NCBI GenBank assembly: GCA_029204225.1
Contig: CM055110.1
Location: 20,626,410 to 20,690,409, forward strand
DNA from: Diphasiastrum complanatum
Taxonomy: Eukaryota; Streptophyta; Lycopodiopsida; Lycopodiales; Lycopodiaceae
DNA: 64,000 nucleotides
Direction of reading: 5' to 3'
Shown here: positions 1-9,506 of the stretch, one piece after another
Numbering within the stretch: position 1 is the first letter of the stretch
Layout: every line of letters starts with the position of its first letter
The notes under the pieces: generated by a model
Told to the model about the DNA's origin: nothing
The model's input: only the letters and a program-made list of their open reading frames with translations
Database searches by the model: none
Position numbers and translations under genes: made by a program

Positions 1-713
1 TAACAACTAAGACTATAACTGCCGTACAAGGCTCCTTCAAAGGAACATTGCATCTGAGTTCACCCTTGAAGAAGCTTGCAAACTCCATAATGACCAAAAT
101 TGACAGTGAGAACCCAAACTGAAGCTACTTATAGCCTTAGCCGCACATTAGAGTTTATAAGGTACCCACCTTTACAGTTCCTTCTAGAAAGCTACGGGCC
201 CAATAATATTACGCAGTACGGGAAATGCAATCCATAAAACCCTGAGTAACAGCTTCGTCCTGGAACCAGCCTTCCCTATCAACTATTCCAGCCTAATAAA
301 AGCACATTATAGTCACAGGTATGTAGTTACATGACTAGCAACGACTAACCCTAATATATAGAAAAACTCCCACCATAATGCACATGTGAAAGAAAATTGA
401 AATGCAAGATCCCAGGTTCTTCTGAATTCCAGCTCTCTCATGCTTAAACTCGGAGTAGTTATAGCAACAGGGTGCATGAAAGCATTATCAAAATTTCCAA
501 ATTGAAAGAAAAGGAAATACAAGCACTATTGCAAAAGCAGGAAACTGAGCTGTCATTTCAATCCAGAGCTTAATGTACAAATTGCATGACTGTTCTAAAA
601 GGAAGAAACAACAGCTTTATCTGATTCCTGGACAGTAGATTTTCATGTTTGGGAATCCTAGAGAGTAGATTTTCATGTTTGGAAATTCGATGACAAGAAG
701 AGAATCAAAGTAC
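1..713 (-). other. Intron 4 of the aspartate aminotransferase gene (incomplete)
   Basis: No exon-like sequence on the minus strand here, so intron 4 exceeds 713 bp and runs off the window. It holds a direct duplication of about 31 bp (roughly 634-659 and 664-689, core GTAGATTTTCATGTTTGG). Nothing else is recognised. Confidence 0.6.
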
Positions 714-819
714 CTTAACATCCTCCATAAGTCCTGAAAAGTCCAAGCCCTTCGTAGCAGGGTCATAGTAACGAAACAATCTAGATTCAACTCGTGCATC
801 CCTCCATATATTATGATGA
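714..819 (-). CDS. ASP1: Aspartate aminotransferase exon 4
   Basis: 106 bp encoding HHNIWRDARVESRLFRYYDP followed by ATKGLDFSGLMEDVK. Acceptor CAG at 820-822, donor GTACTT at 708-713. The next expected exon (NAPNGSF...HNPTGVDP) is not found at 1-713. Confidence 0.9.
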
Positions 820-2261
820 CTGTTTGACACATACATCAGATATACTTTCAGATTGGTGAACACAGTAATCACTCCCAATTTGAAATCAAGGAAAAAGTCG
901 AGAAAAATCATTTCAGCTGGTAGTTGATATACTTAGACCAAGTGGGGATTGGAATATAAACAAGAGATTCAGGTTTGAAGCGCTTCTGGAAGTCGGCAAA
1001 TAGACGGCAAGCTCCAGTGCCCGACAAAGTCTGCACAGATGCTACCCTTTTGTCATTGAGTACATCAGCCTCATCCCCATAGGCTAACCTAATAGCAAAT
1101 TCAGTAAACTTCACACTCCCACCCATCGGCAAATATTCCCTGCCAAAAAAATATTGCATGAGCGACAGCACTATGAATTACACATTCCAAGGATATCAAA
1201 ATAGATGAAGTGCACTGATCATGAAGAGAAATAACATAACATGGGTAGTAGGATATCCGGTAACTGCTTTGCTCAACTACTGTCTCATTGATTTCTTGTA
1301 CATACATAAACTTGCTCCCAGCTATACGTCGTTCTGCTTCTCGCACGCATTGAAGGACCACGGGCTTTCCCTTGTCATTGCGATAAGCTCCCTGGAAGAA
1401 AATATGTCAATAACTTCAGAGACATATACTTCATATAACTATAGCAAACAAAGGACTCTTGGAACTGAAATGCCAAGATTTTACGTAGTCTAAAACCGAT
1501 CTCAGGCTATAATTATGGTGTTGGCAGAAGTAGGAAGTAAGAAGCAAGATATGTTGCTTTAGATTCGGTAGTTTGTGTTGGTCATCAACCACTAAGAAGA
1601 ATTGATATAGATCTGGATCAAGTGGACACTCGATACTGCTTGAGAGTACGGTTGAAGGCATTCCAAAAGCCAAGCTGTCAGACCTAAGATCTTCACAATC
1701 ACAATAACTGGAAACATTTGCTGCAACTCTATCTGAATATATAGAACGCTAACTTGACAGATTAAGCATGCTAGCCCAATAAGTGATGAGAAAACAGAAC
1801 TTGAAACTACGTTGCTTTCCTGCAACTCAGAGAGGCAAGCCAATTCTCAATGGACATTCAACAAACAGAAAATATTCAGAAAATCAATAAAGGCTTTACA
1901 ATGAGCCATTGTCCGTGCGATGACTTACCACACCGACATTAACTTTGGAAGGGTGAGTGTCAGCCAAAAACGCTTCCGTCACTCCCAGGATGGGATCCCG
2001 TGGAGCTGGTGTTACGTGCGACCACCAGCCAGCGGTAGACATGAAGCGCTTGCCTGCGCGCATGTTGGATCGAGCGATTGCCCGCCCTGCCATCGCTGCT
2101 CTTCCACCCTCGAGCTTACGATCGATCCTCCCTCCTCGTTCTACTTTTTGGACGACGATATTTGAAGCTGAAGTACTTTGGCAGCGCTCGCCGCTGCTTA
2201 CTTCTAGTACTTTGCTAAGAGTGAAGGGCGTCCTGCACGTCAAAACCGACTTTAAGGCCAT
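714..2261 (-). CDS. ASP1: Mitochondrial aspartate aminotransferase, 5' half (exons 1-4, cut by window edge)
   Basis: PLP enzyme that interconverts aspartate plus 2-oxoglutarate with oxaloacetate plus glutamate; the mitochondrial form serves the malate-aspartate shuttle. Four minus-strand exons join in frame: 2261-1929, 1391-1306, 1139-933 and 819-714, with GTAAGT, GTATGT, GTATAT and GTACTT donors and CAG acceptors. The product shows family landmarks: DPILGVTEAFLAD, NVGVGAYR (across intron 1), CVREAERRIAG, EYLPMGGS, SGTGACRLFADFQKRF (SGTG binds PLP phosphate in this family) and PTWSNHHNIWRDA (Trp stacks on the PLP ring). An Arg-rich presequence precedes WWSHVTPAPRDP. The Lys that binds PLP lies in missing exons. 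The exons have no stop, so the gene looks functional. The symbol follows Arabidopsis and assumes orthology. Confidence 0.93.
933..1139 (-). CDS. ASP1: Aspartate aminotransferase exon 3
   Basis: 207 bp covering EYLPMGGS through YIPIPTWS. Acceptor GGCAG before 1139, donor GTATAT at 927-932. It holds the SGTGA PLP-phosphate loop. The last codon (Asn) is split with exon 4. Confidence 0.9.
1306..1391 (-). CDS. ASP1: Aspartate aminotransferase exon 2
   Basis: 86 bp encoding GAYRNDKGKPVVLQCVREAE and RRIAGSKF plus the first two bases of a Met codon. Acceptor CAG at 1392-1394, donor GTATGT at 1300-1305. The split Met codon is completed by the first G of exon 3, restoring the MEYLPMGG motif. Confidence 0.9.
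1929..2261 (-). CDS. ASP1: Aspartate aminotransferase exon 1 (transit peptide and N-terminus)
   Basis: 111 codons, phase 0, ending at a GTAAGT donor (1923-1928). Residues 1-76 are rich in Arg, Ser and Ala with almost no acidic residues, as in mitochondrial presequences; KRFM-STAGWW around residues 71-80 resembles a matrix-peptidase cleavage region. The upstream Met at 2261 is taken because the frame is open. An in-frame Met at 2093 (MAGRAIARS) would give a shorter presequence of about 20 residues, closer to typical, so the start is uncertain. Confidence 0.85.
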
Positions 2262-2315
2262 TTGACGGGCTCAGAAACGCTATGAAGGTCAACGAAAGCG
2301 TGATCTGAGCGTCAT

Positions 2316-2321
2316 TTTATA
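2316..2321 (-). promoter_or_regulatory. TATA-like box of the aspartate aminotransferase gene
   Basis: TATTATAAAA on the minus strand, 55 bp upstream of the ATG at 2261. If used, transcription would start near 2285 and the 5' UTR would be only about 25 nt. Inference from motif and spacing. Confidence 0.35.
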
Positions 2322-2373
2322 ATAAAAGCTGACGGGTCCCCAAAAGGTGCCTTGGTCGGTACCCTTTTCTCTC

Positions 2374-2413
2374 TTTTTTTTTTTTTTTTTTTTTTTTGGG
2401 GGGGGGGGGGGGG
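2374..2413. repeat. T24-G16 homopolymer pair
   Basis: A run of about 24 T followed directly by about 16 G, about 115 bp upstream of the aspartate aminotransferase start. Exact lengths are prone to sequencing error. On the minus strand it reads C16-A24. Confidence 0.8.
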
Positions 2414-2813
2414 AGGGAAGGGTGTTTGTTTCCACCTAGGTAGGGTTGCTAGGCGAGTGTAGTCTCATCTTAAATAATGTCATAAATGTAAGTTTTGTTT
2501 TTTTATGGTGGAAGGCCTCGTCCCAGGGCCTTCCGTGCAGGGAGGGCCCTTGCCCGAGGGCGGGAGCACCAACCTACAAAAAAGGCCGAAGGCCCAGGGA
2601 CCTTCCACAAAGTAATGCACGGTGAGGTGGATAGAGAACCGACATTCTAGAAAGAGAACGCACATTCTGGAGAGAATGGCAGATTTCGGAGGAGAGAAAG
2701 GTGGGAAGCATATTTCGTTGCTGGAAGTAACTCCAAAACACATGCAAAACCTAAGCACCTGGCATTACGTGAGGTTAGCTTTTTAGGGGGACCATGATAA
2801 TATTCATGTAGAA
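2414..2813. other. Upstream non-coding DNA with GC-rich hairpin
   Basis: No gene. At 2510-2534 an 8-bp stem GGAAGGCC/GGCCTTCC encloses a 9-nt loop, and a degenerate relative follows near 2585-2610. The segment about 2510-2610 is markedly GC-rich compared with its flanks. Confidence 0.5.
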
Positions 2814-3035
2814 AGTCCATGATTGACTAGTACAGAGCACATGCACATGGGGAGCAACTACTTGAGGGCGCTATATGTATTACGATACAAGGTATAGGGG
2901 AAGGCCCCATCCGAGGCCTTTTACGATGGGGAAACACCTATCCAAGTCCATTCCCCTATGGCTTATTCTCTAGTACATACACCCTAGAGTAGTTGCTCCC
3001 CTTGTGCATGTGCTATGGAGTAGTCATCATAGACT
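2814..3035. mobile_element. Foldback / MITE-like element
   Basis: A long imperfect inverted repeat: the left arm starting at 2814 (AGTCCATGATTGACT, AGCACATGCACATGGGGAGC, AACTACT) matches the reverse complement of the right arm ending at 3035 (AGTCTATGATGACTA, AGCACATGCACAAGGGGAGC, AACTACT). Arms are about 100 bp with inner divergence, centred near 2920. No coding capacity. No target duplication was identified, so family is unassigned. Confidence 0.6.
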
Positions 3036-3599
3036 AGGGGGCGATTTGAAATTCACTCTTAAAGCATAAGCAATTTCAAGGTATTGATCTCTTGGTTTCA
3101 ATGTTGTGGAGGTGCATGCTCGTACACTTTCACATTGCACGAGGACTTGCCTATTAAGTGCGTAAGTAAGAAGCTTTCCTTGAAATAATGTTTTACTATT
3201 GGTGGGCATTGGACTTAACACCTAGCAAGTGGACTTGAAGGTTGGCAAATCCAAAATCCTTGGACTTGTCCCTATATGACAAGATGGTGCCACCACTTAC
3301 CAAGTAGGAGCATATCCACCTAGTGTGAGAGAGAAATTAGTCCTTTTGGTCATATCAAAGAACATCATGCCCATTTCCACTTGTCTCACAACAGGTCTGG
3401 AATTGCCCTAAAGTTGTAATTCCATCTATAAACACTTCAAATTATATAAATAAGTGAGCATTGTCCATAGTGCTAGATAATACTAAGGTAATTGGAGTAG
3501 TTACTTGAATAATATCACCAAGTATAGATTTCATATCTCACATAAGCTGTAAATGTTTGAGTTTTGCTATGTCCAATTTATTAGCTTTGCTAGAAATGT
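3036..3599. other. Non-coding DNA
   Basis: Nothing recognisable on either strand. It separates the foldback from the truncated left end of the gypsy element; no LTR or primer-binding site of that element is present. Confidence 0.5.
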
Positions 3600-4450
3600 T
3601 TTAGATAGCATATGTGTATATCAACTTGAATAAGCCCTTAGATGCTATCCGTGAAGAAGATGAATGTTCCGATGATGACTTTGACCATCGTGAAAAGAAA
3701 TCTAAGAATCCGGATCGTCCTAAGTCTGATAATATTGTTCACTCTTCTGAAATTCTACATCAAATGGAAACCTGGCAAAAAGCTCAACAATCACATATGG
3801 ATAAACTCACTGCCGATTTCCAAACCTCCATGAAACAAATTGATGAGAAATTCTTTCCAGCAAGAGAAAATGTCTGTTGTCCAATCTGCTCACAGCATCA
3901 CACTGCTAATGAATGCTCTCAACTGCGAAATCATTTCCCAACAGCCACCAGACCCACCGTTTATCGAGCTTATTGCCCCTACCCGCCACAACAACCTGTG
4001 CCACGACCATGGGTTTACCAACCACGACCACCTGCACCAAATCAATATCCATCCCCACGTCAACAGTTTGTTGTTAACCAACCTGCCCCACAAAATGCTG
4101 TCCATTATCTTGATGCGAATACCATCGATCCGGCCACCTACTATGTGGAAGACAATACTCAACCGCAGTACTCTACTGAAACGATTGTTTATTATACCTA
4201 TGATTCTAATGCTCAACCACTGGATCCCAATGCCCAAGCTTATAATCCAAACCAAGCTGTCTTTGCCGCACACCAACTACCCGCAATACAAGGATGCTTT
4301 ATCTGTGTAGGTAAACATCCTAGTATTCGTTGCCCAAATAAACTCTGTTTTCCTCCAGCTTGTGAAAATTGTGGTATTGAACATCACGTATAGGACTGCC
4401 CATCTCGATCCAAACCTGCTACTCCAGTCTGTTCAGTGCAAGTAGAAACT
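3590..4450 (+). pseudogene. Gypsy gag C-terminus / nucleocapsid with three short zinc knuckles
   Basis: Open frame 3614-4393 (GTG first codon); similarity to gag may extend upstream through the TAG at 3602. An acidic N-terminal part (EEDECSDDD) and a helical stretch are followed by CPICSQHHTANEC (3878-3916), a Pro/Gln/Tyr-rich linker, CFICVGKHPSIRC (4295-4333) and CENCGIEHH..DC (4361-4399). All three have CX2CX3HX4C spacing, one residue shorter than the usual retroviral CX2CX4HX4C. The third is interrupted by TAG at 4391. Nucleocapsids of this type bind the packaged RNA. Confidence 0.8.
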
Positions 4451-4480
4451 TAACCAGTTGAAACTCATCTTGCTTGGGTC

Positions 4481-5374
4481 TTGACTCGGGCACAAACCCA
4501 ACGCCAAGCCCCTACACTTGCACCCAGCAAAACTCAACCGCAGGCTGTTCCTCCAAGTGATGATTCAACCCCGATAGTTTATCCCCACCCATCTGAAGAA
4601 ATTCGGCTGCATCATGAGTATCGTCAGCAAATCCGTAATGCCGACGAACACTCTTCCTCTTCCCATAAAGTACCTCACAAGCCCTTTGAAAGCAAAACCC
4701 TTGAAGGTATCAAAGTTTGGGGAGATTTAATACAAGCCAATGTCACTCTTCCCTTCCATGTCCTCTGGAAGCATGCTGGCCAGTGGAAACAACAGATCCA
4801 ATTCAATACCACCACCACTATTGATGAGTTGCCTGAAATGCCCTTACATCTAACCAATCCACTCGGCAAACGAGGCAACATCAAAATCCCAGCTACCCAT
4901 CATCAATCCCGTGAAGTTCTAGCAGTACTCGATGGAGGTTCCGGGGTTAATATCATTTCCACACCCCTCATGATGGAATGGAATCTGAGAGACAAGCTAG
5001 CCAAACCTACTTGTCAGCTTCGAATGGCTGATCAAAGTGTGGTCCGACCTACCGATTTTCTTTCGCATGTGCTGATCAAACTAGGAGGACTCAAATTTTC
5101 CGTTGACCTTGTAGTACTTGATATTCCCAATAATGCCTATTCTTATAAATTACTACTTGGTTGTCCGTGGCTCACCAATGCACGAGTCATTCATGACTGG
5201 AGCAAAGGCCGAGTCACTTTTGGTAATCGTGACAATTCTGTCACAATTGACTCAACGGGTAAACTCAAACCTGCACGCATACATGACGAGGGATCCTCAA
5301 CCACCAACTTAGTATTTGAGCCTACCAGTCCAGCCACAAAAAAGGTCATTATGTTAAATCTACTAATATCATAA
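4481..5374 (+). pseudogene. Gypsy aspartic protease domain
   Basis: 297-codon open frame. A basic/Pro-rich N-terminus leads to a retropepsin-like domain around VLAVLDGGSGVNIISTPL (about residues 146-163) and LLLGCPWLTNARVIHDW (about 225-241). The active-site motif reads D-G-G-S instead of D-S/T-G, and the same change occurs in the minus-strand gypsy at 56661-57260, so it may be a lineage trait. The protease would mature the Gag-Pol polyprotein. Stops follow at about 5374. Confidence 0.75.
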
Positions 5375-6195
5375 ACTGGAGTCACAGTCTAGCTACCATT
5401 GATTGTGTGAATGCTGATTACTGTGCCCCAATTACCTGATCTGGATACACCCATCATCAATATCAATTTCATTGATATTCTTTCACACCATGATGAGCTA
5501 CTAAATGTTGCATGGCTATCTACTAATGAATCAGACGATTTATTCATTGATGACGAGAACGTCTTATGAATTCAGAATTGCCCATAAGATATGGACATCT
5601 CTGATATTCAGATCCTCATCTATATGGAAGCACTTCCCCCGAAGACCTATCCGCGACATGCTTCGAAGGTGGAATCAATTGCCAAGGTTGCAAGTGAAAA
5701 ACCTGAGACAAAATTCTACCGTCCCAAACGCCCACACTATCCATGGGATCTTTGCGAGGAGGATACTATCTTTCAAATTGATGACGAGATCCTCCATGAC
5801 ATACCCACTGTCTCTCCACCACCAAAACCTCAACTACGTGGTACTATGAAGAGAAGATGAAAAAACCACTTCAAATTCAACCGTCGGGTTACGTCACAAC
5901 TGTTCGGAAAGTTCATGAGATTGCCTCTAGCCCTACACCCATCCCCGAAAAAGCACCATCTCGGCAAGATAAAGGCAAGGCCCCCCTCGAATCTTCAGCC
6001 CATGATGTTCTTGCATACTTTAAGGACTATACGATCGAGGATGTCACAATCAAATTACCCCAAGCTCAACGTGAGCCCACTGGTAATTCACCCTACGAAG
6101 GCCCTACACAAACCATAACCCTTTCCCTGAGTGAGTCAAATGAAACCAACGAATATCTTGTCCACATCGGAGCTCAACTCAATCGCGAACAATGA
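5375..6195 (+). pseudogene. Gypsy protease-RT connector, broken
   Basis: Several short overlapping frames (5505-5849, 5591-5860, 5857-6195) cover a low-complexity linker. It includes a segment PHYPWDLCEEDTIFQIDDEI and a later one with DVLAYFKDYTIEDVTIKLP, which recurs in the minus-strand gypsy remnant (YFKHYTLDDVVIMLPK at 17315-17545). The shared motif shows that both belong to the same lineage. Confidence 0.6.
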
Positions 6196-7243
6196 CGACG
6201 ACTTGAAAAGCTCCTATGAAAATATCGACATATCTTTGCTTGGACCTATAAAGACATGAAAGATGTCTCACCCCAAGTAGCTGTGCATTGTATCCCACTT
6301 AAACCGGGTGCGAGGCCCACTGCGAGTCGTCCGTACAGATGCAATCCCATCTATAAGGCCAAGATCAAAGAAGAATTACAACGCCTTTTAGATGCGGGAT
6401 TTATATATGAAATTGAACATACTGAGTGGGTCTCCCCAATTGTCATCGTCCCCAAGAAAAATGAAAAACTCCGGATCTGTGTCGATTTTAAGAAACTTAA
6501 CGTCGTCACTGAACGAGATCATTTTCCATTACCTTTCGGAGAATCCGTCTTAGAAAATCTAGCAGGAGATGAGGCTTACTCCTTCTTAGATGACTTTAGC
6601 GGATATAATATGATCCAAATCGCTGAAGAAGATCAACACAAAACCGCCTTTGCCACAGAATGGGGAACCTTCTGCTGGAAAGTCATGCCTTTTGGGCTTT
6701 GCAATGCTCCTAGCACCTTCCAACGTGTTATGCAAGCGGCCTTTTCTCAGCAGATGGGCGATACCTTAGAAGTTTACTTGGACGATTTAGGAGCACATTT
6801 CGAAGAAATACGTCCTCCAATGTCAACGCTTCAGTATCTCTCTTAATCCTGAAAAATGCCAGATTTGGGTAACCCATGGTATTGTGTTAGGACATATTAT
6901 CTCACGAAATGGCATTGCCACTGATCCTGAAAAGATCCTTATCATTCAAAATCTACCGGAACTGCGTACGATACGTGAAGTTTACTCCTTCCTTGGCCAC
7001 GCCAACTACTATCGGTGCTTTATTTTTTATTTCGCTAACAAAGCCCGCGTAATCTACAAAGTAGTTGTAGTTCCCAAGTGGACGGATGAACAACGCATCG
7101 CCTTCAATCAACTCAAAGAAGCCCTTACCAAAGCACCCATCCTCCGGGCTCCTAATTATTTTAAAGAATTCCATGTGCATACCGATGCATCCAAGTATGC
7201 CATTGGAGCAGTGCTCACCCAACCGGGAGAATTCAAAAAATAA
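6196..7243 (+). pseudogene. Gypsy reverse transcriptase and start of RNase H
   Basis: Frame 6256-6846 shows RT motifs: AGFIYEIEHTEWVSPIVIVP, LRICVDFKKLNVVTERDHFP, YSFLDDFSGYN, MPFGLCNAPSTFQRVM and the catalytic YLDD near 6773-6787. A frameshift just after YLDD moves the reading to the frame of 6884-7243 (QIWVTHGIVLGHIISRNGIA, YSFLGHANYYR). The start of RNase H follows with HVHTDASKYAIGAVL. Another frameshift near 7240 enters the next segment. Confidence 0.85.
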
Positions 7244-7690
7244 TTACCCAATTCGTTTTCTTAGTCGTCAATTGATACCTTCTGAGGTCAATTATACCAC
7301 CACCGAACGCGAAGCCTTGGCAATGGTATATGCGGTTCAGAAGTTTCGCCATTATCTTCTAGGAAAAATCTTTGCGTTCTTCACTGATCATCAAGCACTG
7401 TTGTATCTCATCAACAAGACCTGCACCACATGTCGTATTACTAGATGGATCCTATTATTGAGAGAATTTGAGTTTAGGATCGTGGTTCATAAGGGAGTTC
7501 AACATTTTTTAGCAGATCATCTATCCTGAATCCCTAACCTTCCTACCCCTGATCAAGGCGTCAACGATGATTTACCAGATGCAATCCTTTTCCAAGTTGA
7601 GTCTACACTTGTATGGGCTAAGGAAATTACCGAATATTTAACTTCAGGGCAGATGAATCCTTCCTTCTCTAAACCCAAACAATGAGCGTT
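7235..7690 (+). pseudogene. Gypsy RNase H
   Basis: Reading frame of 7086-7529. PIRFLSRQLIPSEVNYTTTE, REALAMVYAVQKFRHYLLG, FTDHQALLYL and RITRWILLLREFEFRIVVHK are typical Ty3 RNase H motifs, with the catalytic Glu of TTEREALA and Asp of TDH visible. A stop at 7527 precedes the integrase linker. Confidence 0.8.
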
Positions 7691-8860
7691 GGTCCTCAAA
7701 ACTAAATCTTATACGTTAATTGCAGGACAACTTTACAAGCAAGGGTTAGATGGAATTATCCGACGATGTCTTACTGAAGGAGAAATCCCCTTCGTAATTT
7801 CCCTCACTCATGAAGGTATTGGTGCCGACCATTTCTCTTCTCAAACAACAGCTAAGAAAATCCTCTTGGCCGGTTTCTGGTGGCCAACACTCTTCAAGGA
7901 TACGCACAATTACACTAAGGCTTGTGATGTCTGCCAACGCACAAAACGCTTTCAAAAAACAAACTACATGCCTTTACATCTTGTAACCACTGATCAAGCT
8001 TTCCAAAAATGGGAAATTGATTATGTCGAACCTATTAGTCCTGCTGCTCGACACACACAATCTCGTTACATCATAGTAGCTACGGACTCTGCACCAAATG
8101 GGCTGAAGCAAGAGCTGTTCGCAATGTTGATGCTCGTTCCACAGCCAAAAATTTTCTATGAACAGGTTATAGTTCGGTTCGGATGTCCTCTAGAGCTTAT
8201 CAGTGATAGGAGAACACATTTTTTTAACTCTGTCATAGCAGATCTTCTTTCCAAATTTTTTGTGGTACATCGCAAAAGTTCCCAATACTATCCACGCTGC
8301 AATGGCCAGGCAGAATCCACCAATAAAATCCTATGTGGCATTCTCACCAAAACCGTCAAATCCAGCCGATCTGATTGGGAACTCAAACTCCATGCTGCTC
8401 TCTGGGCTTATCGCACTACCCCGAAACGAGCTACGGGCTTAACCCCCTTCTAGCTCACATATGGTCAAGAATCCGTTATGCCTGTGGAATTTCATATTCT
8501 CTCCCTTCGAGTAGCCTACAACCTTGAGCTCGATACTCCTCAAAATCTAGCAAATAGGTTATTCCATCTGGAGCAACTCTGTGAAACACGACGGATCAAC
8601 ATCCATGCTCAACAAGTCCACAAATGATGACAAAAAGCATGTCATGATCGATCATTGAAACTTAGAGATTTCCAGGTGGGCGATAAGGTCCTGCTATACC
8701 AGGCCAAAGCCTTAAAAGGCAAACTGAAATTTTCAGGCCAAGGACCTTACGTCATAAAAAAAATCTTTGTCTCTGGATATGTTCAACTCCAAACCCTTCA
8801 AGGCGATGTCCTCGACACTGCGGTCAATGGGAGTCAACTGAGAAAGTACAACGAACCCTG
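7689..8860 (+). pseudogene. Gypsy integrase, frameshifted
   Basis: Zinc-binding HHCC is visible as HEGIGADH and CDVC, followed by the catalytic core: D in WEIDYVEP near 8020, D in LELISDRR near 8204 and E in NGQAESTNK near 8312. Two compensating frame changes flank the middle of the core. After a stop at 8453, the C-terminal module continues at 8655-8860 (VGDKVLLYQAKALKGKLKFS, GQGPYVIKKI), a GPY/F-like domain. Catalytic residues remain but the frame is broken, so it is inactive. Confidence 0.82.
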
Positions 8861-9506
8861 CTTTTATCTTGATATGTATCAGCTGCTTTTTCTCTATTGT
8901 TTATTTTTTCTTCTTCTTCTCCCTTTTTTATTATTTGTATGCCATTTTGACACCATTTTTGCTGTGATTTGTTGTTCCACCCATCAAGATACTATTAGAT
9001 CAGTCTTCTCTAAGAAAACCACAAAAGTCATTAGTTTTAGACAAAATGTTTTCACATCATCTCAGATAGAATTCGCCTGGCCCCTTTTTTATAGAACGAT
9101 TCATTTTTGGCCTCCGTGAATTCTGTCTGAGAAGAAAAATGTCAAAAAATTTTAAAAAAATGGAGTTTTCTTCATCAGGTACCCATGCTCAGAATTCGCA
9201 GACAATTCGCGGGAGCTCAAATTGATCCTCACGATTTCTCTATTACCTCAGCAAATTCTGATCAGATACATTTTCCTTCTTTTGGCCAACACAAATCACT
9301 TACAAGAATTCGCGGGCCCTCAGAATGCTGCCTCGATATTCGCGAAAATCGTGGACACTAAGGACAAATTCTGGGTGAAGTTGCGAATTCCTGCCCAAAA
9401 AATTTCTCTTTTTCCACGAGTTCATTTTAGATTGTTGCTCTCGAGTTCATGCCAATTTTTTTCAAAATTTTCAAAATTTTCAAAGTAATCTAAAATCACT
9501 GCTGCC
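8861..9506 (+). other. Spacer between integrase and extra ORF, with GAATTCGCG motifs
   Basis: No credible coding. From about 9069 to 9392 the sequence carries repeated GAATTCGC-type motifs (near 9069, 9191, 9305, 9337, 9383) and weaker AAATTCTG variants. The same motif recurs in the leader of the gypsy gag fragment at 50777-51300. Pyrimidine-rich stretches near 8908-8940 precede it. Confidence 0.55.

Noticed and set aside
2374-2413. Poly(A) tail of a retroposed gene (minus strand A24)
   Set aside because: No gene body or target duplication adjoins it, and the C16 run next to it argues for a simple homopolymer pair.
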